Notes under the pieces: model-generated
The model's database searches: none
The model's input: the letters and a program-made list of their open reading frames with translations, nothing else
Told to the model about the DNA's origin: nothing
Program-made: the position numbers and the translations under genes
Shown here: positions 11,595 through 11,974 of the stretch, piece after piece
How positions within the stretch are numbered: position 1 is the stretch's first letter
Layout: each line of letters begins with the position of its first letter
Source: CAZGOM01 sp964542875
GTDB taxonomy: Bacteria; Planctomycetota; Phycisphaerae; Phycisphaerales; Phycisphaeraceae
Assembly (NCBI GenBank): GCA_964542875.1
Contig: CAZIWA010000153.1
Location: forward strand, 1-11,974
Length of the DNA stretch: 11,974 bases
Direction of reading: 5' to 3'

Positions 11595-11680
11595 AGTGCC
11601 GGGGTGTGTAACTGTTGTTATTGCAGACTTTTGCCCGGTTTGGCCGATAACATTCGTACACGTGCAATTGAGCCGGGTCC

Positions 11681-11686
11681 GATAAT
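11681..11686 (+). promoter_or_regulatory. Possible -10 of the McsA-like gene
   Basis: GATAAT matches the sigma-70 -10 at 5 of 6 positions and lies 70 nt before the TTG start. The sequence 17 nt upstream (ACACGT) is a poor -35, so this is tentative. Confidence 0.25.
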
Positions 11687-11756
11687 GGTTGGAACCGGTG
11701 AATTGAACGCCCTATGATTTTGTGTTGTTTTATTGGTCTTTAGGGAGCAGCTGTCT

Positions 11757-11974
11757 TTGAAAAAGCGAAAGTGCGACAAGTGTGAGAAGCAGGCGACCTT
11801 CCATTGCGTGGAGATCGTCAAGGGCCAGAAGGTGGAAAAGCACCTTTGTGAAGCACACGCGCATGAAGAAGGCTTGATTTCGACGGCGAAGACGGAACAC
11901 GCGCCGATCAATGAGCTTTTGAGCAATTTCATCAAGACGCACAGCGCTCCGGCGCGGGTGGATAATCCGACGTG
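11757..11974 (+). CDS. McsA-like zinc-binding protein, N-terminal part (cut by window end)
   Basis: The first 72 residues are present; the gene runs off the window. The start is TTG at 11757, with AGGGAG (11742-11747) 9 nt upstream; a TTG at 11733 lies before that ribosome site and is less likely. The sequence KKRKCDKCEKQATFHCVEI, then KVEKHLCEAHAHEEG, fits the N-terminus of McsA-like proteins (CxxC, then xHLCxxC), which partner the McsB arginine kinase in protein quality control or carry a UvrB/UvrC motif further on. The second metal pair reads CEAH, so the fourth ligand would be His rather than Cys. Whether a UvrB/UvrC motif or an mcsB gene follows cannot be seen. Confidence 0.75.
   Translation, partial: MKKRKCDKCEKQATFHCVEIVKGQKVEKHLCEAHAHEEGLISTAKTEHAPINELLSNFIKTHSAPARVDNPT

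Larger units (their letters stand above)
11382..11756. other. Gene-poor stretch between divergent genes
   Basis: This 375-nt stretch between the ABC ATPase (minus) and the McsA-like gene (plus) holds the possible ATPase promoter, a 140-nt foldable element (11421-11560), a 19-nt repeat (11576-11594), and the leader of the McsA-like gene. A 94-residue plus-strand frame and an 82-residue minus-strand frame cross it, but both run through the paired arms of the foldable element and show no family resemblance, so I do not call them genes. Confidence 0.6.

Noticed and set aside
11401..11685. 94-residue plus-strand and 82-residue minus-strand frames in the spacer
   Set aside because: Both cross the paired arms of the rod-like element and show no domain, periodic hydrophobicity or convincing ribosome site.
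1..11974. tRNA, rRNA, CRISPR, integrase, toxin-antitoxin or phage-defence genes
   Set aside because: I looked on both strands and found no cloverleaf, regularly spaced repeats or matching protein motifs.

Overview
The window looks like a chromosomal segment of a G+C-rich bacterium of the PVC group, most likely a planctomycete near Phycisphaerae. This is inference from gene content: a prepilin-like protein with a C-terminal VDGHG motif beside glycan-active genes, a DUF4838 protein, a PL26/YetA-like protein, a COG4586/4587/3694-type ABC exporter and a McsA-like zinc protein. No rRNA, tRNA, CRISPR array, transposase or phage gene was seen.

Layout. (1) Positions 55-1322, minus strand: a family-4-like uracil-DNA glycosylase with a long Pro/Ala-rich N-terminal extension, overlapping by ATGA a small two-helix membrane protein. 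(2) 1323-1831: about 0.5 kb without a gene, holding a MITE-like inverted repeat with a nested GC-rich hairpin and a separate 9+9 bp inverted repeat. (3) 1832-5035, plus strand: a secreted 1067-residue DUF4838-type glycoside-hydrolase-like protein. (4) 5036-5253: hairpins between convergent genes. (5) 5254-7587, minus strand: a cytoplasmic PL26/YetA-like (exo-rhamnogalacturonan lyase-like) protein. (6) 7588-7862: a divergent control region with a promoter, a palindrome overlapping its -10, a 10-nt direct repeat and a LacI-type half-palindrome. (7) 7863-8636, plus strand: a prepilin/pseudopilin-like protein. (8) 8641-11381, minus strand: a three-gene ABC exporter, ATPase first, then a C-rich 149-nt gap, then two permeases that abut exactly. 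(9) 11382-11756: a second gene-poor stretch containing a long rod-like foldable sequence (candidate structured RNA) and the second copy of a 19-nt repeat whose first copy opens the window. (10) 11757 to the end, plus strand: the start of a McsA-like zinc protein with a TTG start.

How the genes may work together. The DUF4838 protein, the PL26-like protein and the prepilin-like protein form a plausible small plant- or algal-glycan utilisation locus: a secreted hydrolase-like enzyme, a cytoplasmic lyase-like enzyme and a surface pseudopilin. The control region between the last two carries operator-like sites. The ABC exporter is a separate unit; its substrate cannot be read from sequence. The uracil-DNA glycosylase and McsA-like genes are housekeeping or stress genes at the two edges.

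Most unexplained items: the 140-nt rod-like element at 11421-11560, the 19-nt repeat shared by both ends of the window, the MITE-like element at 1479-1640, and the C-tract, Shine-Dalgarno-less start regions of three minus-strand genes, two of which have a -10-like hexamer at near-leaderless spacing.
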